DNA of 5,391 bases from Myxococcales bacterium (GTDB lineage Bacteria > Myxococcota_A > Polyangia > Polyangiales > Houyiibacteriaceae): contig CP070650.1 in assembly GCA_020354595.1 (NCBI GenBank), positions 2,014,390 to 2,019,780 on the forward strand. Reading direction: 5' to 3'. This document shows, one piece after another, positions 1 to 5,391 of the stretch. The position numbers were made by a program, and so were the translations under genes. Numbering within the stretch: the stretch's first letter is position 1; the number at the start of each line of letters is the position of its first letter. The notes beneath the pieces are model-generated. The model did no database searches, had not been told where the DNA came from, and saw only the letters and a program-made list of their open reading frames with translations.

Positions 1-72
1 ATCGTGCTCTACAGCATCTCGGAGAGCTACTTCCGCCTCCGCGAGCAACTGGGCATCCAAATCAAAGTCTAA
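1..72 (+). CDS. C-terminal end of an unidentified upstream gene (partial)
   Basis: Frame 1 is open from the window edge to a TAA at 70-72 and gives 23 residues ending in REQLGIQIKV. Nearly all third codon positions are G or C up to the last few codons, which is the codon signature of the real genes downstream and is why I call it coding even though the other two forward frames are also open here. The segment looks like an amphipathic helix followed by a short beta-like tail. It is too short for me to assign a family. It is separated from tsaE by 99 bases, and a hairpin overlaps its stop codon, so it may end its own transcript. Confidence 0.65.
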   Translation: MVLYSISESYFRLREQLGIQIKV

Positions 73-100
73 ACAGCATCACCTATCTGACGCTGTTTGG
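69..100 (+). terminator. Imperfect stem-loop over the upstream gene's stop, possible terminator
   Basis: AAACAGC (71-77) pairs perfectly with GCTGTTT (92-98). After one A/C mismatch (78/91), TCA (79-81) pairs with TGA (88-90) around a six-base loop CCTATC. A T-G wobble and a C-G pair can extend the base at 70/99 and 69/100. The 3' arm ends in TTT but is followed by GGCTCATC and not a run of T, and the stem is A/T-rich at its base, so this is at best a weak intrinsic terminator. Its place directly at the end of the first gene is the main argument for it. Confidence 0.35.
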
Positions 101-159
101 CTCATCTTCCAGACGAGCTCTGAGCGGCGCGTGGTGTGCGTTGAGCCAGGTCTTGTGGC

Positions 160-164
160 AGGGG
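160..164 (+). promoter_or_regulatory. Ribosome binding site of tsaE
   Basis: AGGGG lies seven bases before the ATG at 172, a near-ideal Shine-Dalgarno placement. The same frame has a TGA at 142-144 and no start codon between it and 172, so this site and the ATG fix the tsaE start. I see no convincing -35/-10 promoter pair in the 99-base gap from 73 to 171. Confidence 0.6.
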
Positions 165-171
165 TTGTTCC

Positions 172-645
172 ATGCTGGAGCTCGAGCTCGACAGCGAAGC
201 GGCGACCTTGGCTCTGGCGCGCTCCCTTGCAAGTGTGCTCCGGGGCGGCGACGTCGTGGGCCTCGAGGGCGGGCTCGGCGCGGGCAAGACCACGTTCGCC
301 CGCGGTGCGGTGCATGGGCTAGGCGTGCCCGAGGAGACCGCGGTCACCAGCCCCACGTTCGCGCTCCTTCATCAGTATCAAGGCCGGCTTCCCATTGGCC
401 ATGCAGACCTCTATCGCCTCGGCGATTAGATCGAGCTCGAGGAGCTGGGGCTCGACGAGCTCCTCGACGAGGGCGCCGTGCTGTTTGTCGAGTGGGGCCG
501 GAAGTTCCGCGCAATGGCCGACCGCACGTCGTTGTGGGTCGAGCTGGAGATCGTTTCCGACCATGTCCGAAGGGCTCGTCTGAGCCCGCAAGGGGCGCGC
601 GGTGATGCAATCATCAGCGCTCTTTCCGAGCGACTTTCGGGGTGA
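172..645 (+). CDS. tsaE: TsaE, tRNA t6A-modification ATPase, with an internal amber codon
   Basis: TsaE (YjeE family) is the P-loop ATPase that works with TsaB and TsaD to put threonylcarbamoyl on A37 of tRNAs reading ANN codons; it acts in the cytosol. Visible motifs are the Walker A loop GGLGAGKTT at residues 33-41, the TSPTF segment at 59-63, HADLYRL at 77-83 and VEWG at 106-109. All sit in the order and spacing of the family. The ATG at 172 has a good AGGGG site upstream. Codon 86 is TAG (427-429), between HADLYRLGD and IELEELGLDELL; homology continues in the same frame to a TGA at 643-645. Reading TAG as an amino acid gives 157 residues, the normal family length. Stopping there gives 85 residues without the VEW motif, which should be inactive. 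The residue at this position is variable in the family, so the alignment does not say what is inserted. The alternative is a nonsense mutation or a base-call error (GAG, CAG or AAG to TAG is one change). Identity is secure; expression as full length is inferred. Confidence 0.9.
427..429 (+). other. In-frame amber codon 86 of tsaE
   Basis: TAG in the context GAT TAG ATC interrupts the tsaE frame after HADLYRLGD. The next 71 codons are free of stops in the same frame and encode the rest of the family fold, including VEWG. There is no frameshift around it: the frame before and after is identical. The context does not match the known leaky-stop signal TAG-CAR-YYA. The in-frame codons soon after it (for example GTG at 478) have no family-supported role as restart sites. 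Confidence 0.85.
437..467 (+). other. 10-bp stem-loop starting 7 bases after the tsaE amber
   Basis: TCGAGGAGCT (437-446) is perfectly complementary in inverted orientation to AGCTCCTCGA (458-467), with an 11-base loop GGGGCTCGACG. The first arm begins seven bases after the TAG, a distance similar to RNA structures that promote stop-codon readthrough or recoding. It may be incidental: the stretch encodes a Leu/Glu/Asp-rich helix with GAG, CTC and GAC codons, which are prone to self-complementarity. The carB amber has no such close stem. Confidence 0.4.
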
Positions 646-714
646 GGGATTCCCGGTTGCGGCCCTGAGGGCGCTCTGGTAAGCCCGCGCGAACGTCCAG
701 GTTGAACCGACTCG
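646..714 (+). other. tsaE-carB intergenic region
   Basis: These 69 bases separate the tsaE TGA from the carB ATG. They hold a tiny GCCC-TGA-GGGC inverted repeat (662-672) with no T-run after it, and a weak AGG (699-701) 13 bases before the carB ATG as the only Shine-Dalgarno-like sequence. I see no promoter or riboswitch I can support. The gap is short enough for tsaE and carB to share a transcript. Confidence 0.4.
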
Positions 715-4069
<3,355 letters not shown>

Positions 4070-4071
<2 letters not shown>

Positions 4072-4075
4072 GGGG
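4070..4075 (+). promoter_or_regulatory. Ribosome binding site of greA, overlapping the carB stop
   Basis: AAGGGG overlaps the last two bases of the carB TAA and lies 13 bases before the greA ATG at 4089, somewhat far but the only purine-rich site. The overlap suggests that translation of greA follows carB on the same mRNA. Confidence 0.45.
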
Positions 4076-4088
4076 CTACGAACGGCCG

Positions 4089-4559
4089 ATGGACCGGGTA
4101 CCGATGACACCCGACGGGCACGCTGCCCTCACTGCGGAGCTCGCGGCGCTCAAGGCAGAGCGGCCGAAGATCTCGCAGGAGATTGGCGTCGCGCGCGAGC
4201 ACGGCGACTTGAAGGAAAACGCCGAATACCACGCGGCCAAGGAGAAACAGGGCCTATGCGAGGCGCGCATCGCCGAGATCGAGGACAAGCTTGCGCGCGC
4301 CGAGGTGATCGATCCGTCGAAGCTGAGCGGCGATAGGGTGAAGTTCGGCGCCATCGTCGAGCTCGAAGATATGGACAATGGCAAGGTGGTTACGTACCGC
4401 CTGGTTGGCCCCGACGAGTCCGACATCAAACAGGGGAAGATCTCGATCACTTCGCCCGTGGCTCGCGCCCTCGTCGGCAGGGAAGTCGGAGACGAGGTGC
4501 GGGTCCAGGCGCCGGGCGGGGTTCGCAACTACGAAGTCAGCGACGTCCGCTGGGGCTGA
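4089..4559 (+). CDS. greA: Transcription elongation factor GreA
   Basis: GreA enters the secondary channel of RNA polymerase and stimulates cleavage of backtracked transcripts so elongation can resume. The 156-residue product has the family's usual length. It shows the N-terminal coiled coil (about 8-75) whose tip carries the near-invariant [18 protein letters not shown] segment; D40 and E43 correspond to the catalytic acidic pair of E. coli GreA (D41 and E44). A C-terminal FKBP-like domain follows from about 80 to 156, with [10 protein letters not shown] and [13 protein letters not shown]. The start at 4089 gives [10 protein letters not shown], which aligns with the usual MxxxPMTxxG opening, so I prefer it to the Met five codons later. 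The gene follows carB by 17 bases, an arrangement known from other proteobacteria (carA-carB-greA). Its TGA is directly followed, in the same frame, by the recG GTG. No anomalies are seen inside the gene. Confidence 0.97.
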   Translation: MDRVPMTPDGHAALTAELAALKAERPKISQEIGVAREHGDLKENAEYHAAKEKQGLCEARIAEIEDKLARAEVIDPSKLSGDRVKFGAIVELEDMDNGKVVTYRLVGPDESDIKQGKISITSPVARALVGREVGDEVRVQAPGGVRNYEVSDVRWG

Positions 4560-5391
4560 GTGCCTTCGCTGCTCGACCACCCCGTCGAATCACTGCCCGG
4601 CATCGGGCCGACGACCGGCGCGCAGCTCCGGGCACGCGGATACGAGACGGTCGGGGACCTCTTGTGGCTCTTGCCACGCGGCTACGACGATCAACGGACT
4701 CCCACGCCGATTCATGCGTTACGTGACGGCGAGTACGCGGTGGTCGAAGGAATCGTTCGAAAGGCTCGCTCGTTTCCGCGCGGCGGACGCATTGGGTTCG
4801 ATGCGCGCGTCGAACCGGCGGACGAGCCCGAAGTCGACGACGGCTACCGCGAGCTCAAGCTGATTTGGTTCCGAGCGATTCCAGGGCTCGCACGGCGGTT
4901 TGCCGAGGGGTCGCGGGTCCGCGTCGCGGGTCGGGTACAAGACTACCGCGGGACGGCGAGCATTGCGCACCCGGAGACGCTCTCTTTCGATGCGCAGGGC
5001 GCCATCGAGCCGCGCTACTCGGAGATCCCCGGTGTGCGCCGCAAGGTGCTCCGCCGAGCCATACGCGCCGCGGTCGATCGTGCGGCCTCTGCCGTACGGG
5101 ACTTGATCCCCCAGCCGCTCCGCGCCGAGCTAGGCGTCGGCACCGTGGGTCAGGCGCTTCGAGCCATTCACGCTCCAGACCCTGCCGCATTCGACGCCGA
5201 CCCGGAAGCGGCCCCGCCGGGCCATCGACGCCTCGCCCTCGAGGAGCTGGTGTTGTGGGAGCTTGCGCTTCGGTTGCGCCGGGCGTCGGAGCGCGGTGGC
5301 GTCGCGCAGCAATTTGATGTCGCGCCGGTCGATCCGGCGTGCGGCGTGTTCCCGTTCGAGCTCACCCCTGCCCAGCGCAAGGCCGTCTCCG
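4560..5391 (+). CDS. recG: ATP-dependent DNA helicase RecG, N-terminal part (runs off window)
   Basis: RecG reverses stalled replication forks and moves branched DNA junctions. From a GTG at 4560 the frame is open for 277 codons to the window edge, roughly the first 40% of a typical RecG. Visible features are SLPGIGPTTGAQL (11-23), the opening of the N-terminal region; LLPRGYDD (37-44), the family's LP-x-x-Y-x-D segment; an OB-fold wedge domain (about 55-145) with VAGRVQDYRGTASIAHPE near its end; RRLALEELVLWELALRLRR (223-241), the linking helix; and FPFELTPAQRKA (264-275), the Q-motif region just before helicase motif I. The helicase motor itself lies outside the window. GTG is chosen because it directly follows the greA TGA, has GGGG (4552-4555) four bases upstream, and the N terminus aligns well; no ATG is available nearby. 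There is no internal stop, TAG included. Translation is probably coupled to greA. Confidence 0.93.
   Translation, partial: MPSLLDHPVESLPGIGPTTGAQLRARGYETVGDLLWLLPRGYDDQRTPTPIHALRDGEYAVVEGIVRKARSFPRGGRIGFDARVEPADEPEVDDGYRELKLIWFRAIPGLARRFAEGSRVRVAGRVQDYRGTASIAHPETLSFDAQGAIEPRYSEIPGVRRKVLRRAIRAAVDRAASAVRDLIPQPLRAELGVGTVGQALRAIHAPDPAAFDADPEAAPPGHRRLALEELVLWELALRLRRASERGGVAQQFDVAPVDPACGVFPFELTPAQRKAVS

Noticed and set aside
73..171. Promoter for tsaE
   Set aside because: TTGAGC at 141-146 resembles a -35 box, but no matching -10 sequence lies at a suitable distance.
662..672. GCCC-TGA-GGGC inverted repeat between tsaE and carB
   Set aside because: Only four base pairs with a three-base loop and no T-run after it, so it is too weak for a terminator.

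Overview
The window is GC-rich with strong G/C preference at third codon positions, and every gene lies on the + strand. Gene content is chromosomal housekeeping. The proteins look proteobacterial in the broad sense, and a myxobacterial or other 'deltaproteobacterial' lineage is a reasonable guess, but that rests on overall feel and not on a diagnostic marker. No mobile element, CRISPR array, rRNA or tRNA gene was seen.

Layout: (1) the last 23 codons of an unidentified gene (1-72), followed by a hairpin that overlaps its stop; (2) tsaE (172-645), the ATPase of the tRNA t6A modification system; (3) carB (715-4071), the large subunit of carbamoyl-phosphate synthetase; (4) greA (4089-4559), a transcript cleavage factor; (5) the first 277 codons of recG (4560 to the window edge), the fork-reversal helicase. 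carB, greA and recG are packed with gaps of 17 and 0 bases and probably form one transcript. tsaE sits 69 bases upstream of carB and may belong to the same unit.

The unusual part is that two adjacent, normally indispensable genes each carry one in-frame TAG. tsaE has it at codon 86 (427-429) and carB at codon 287 (1573-1575). In both, homology continues without a frame change, and the family-typical length is reached only if TAG is read as an amino acid. In carB the TAG falls two residues after the metal-ligand glutamine of the first ATP-grasp site and before its Glu/Asn ligands, so neither a truncated product nor a restart product could form that site. The complete terminators visible in the window are TAA, TGA, TAA and TGA; none is TAG. 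This pattern fits an organism in which UAG is decoded as sense (reassigned code or efficient amber suppression). Two sites and four terminators are a small sample, and sequencing error or recent mutation cannot be excluded from the window alone. A 10-bp perfect stem-loop begins 7 bases after the tsaE amber, but there is no equivalent after the carB amber.
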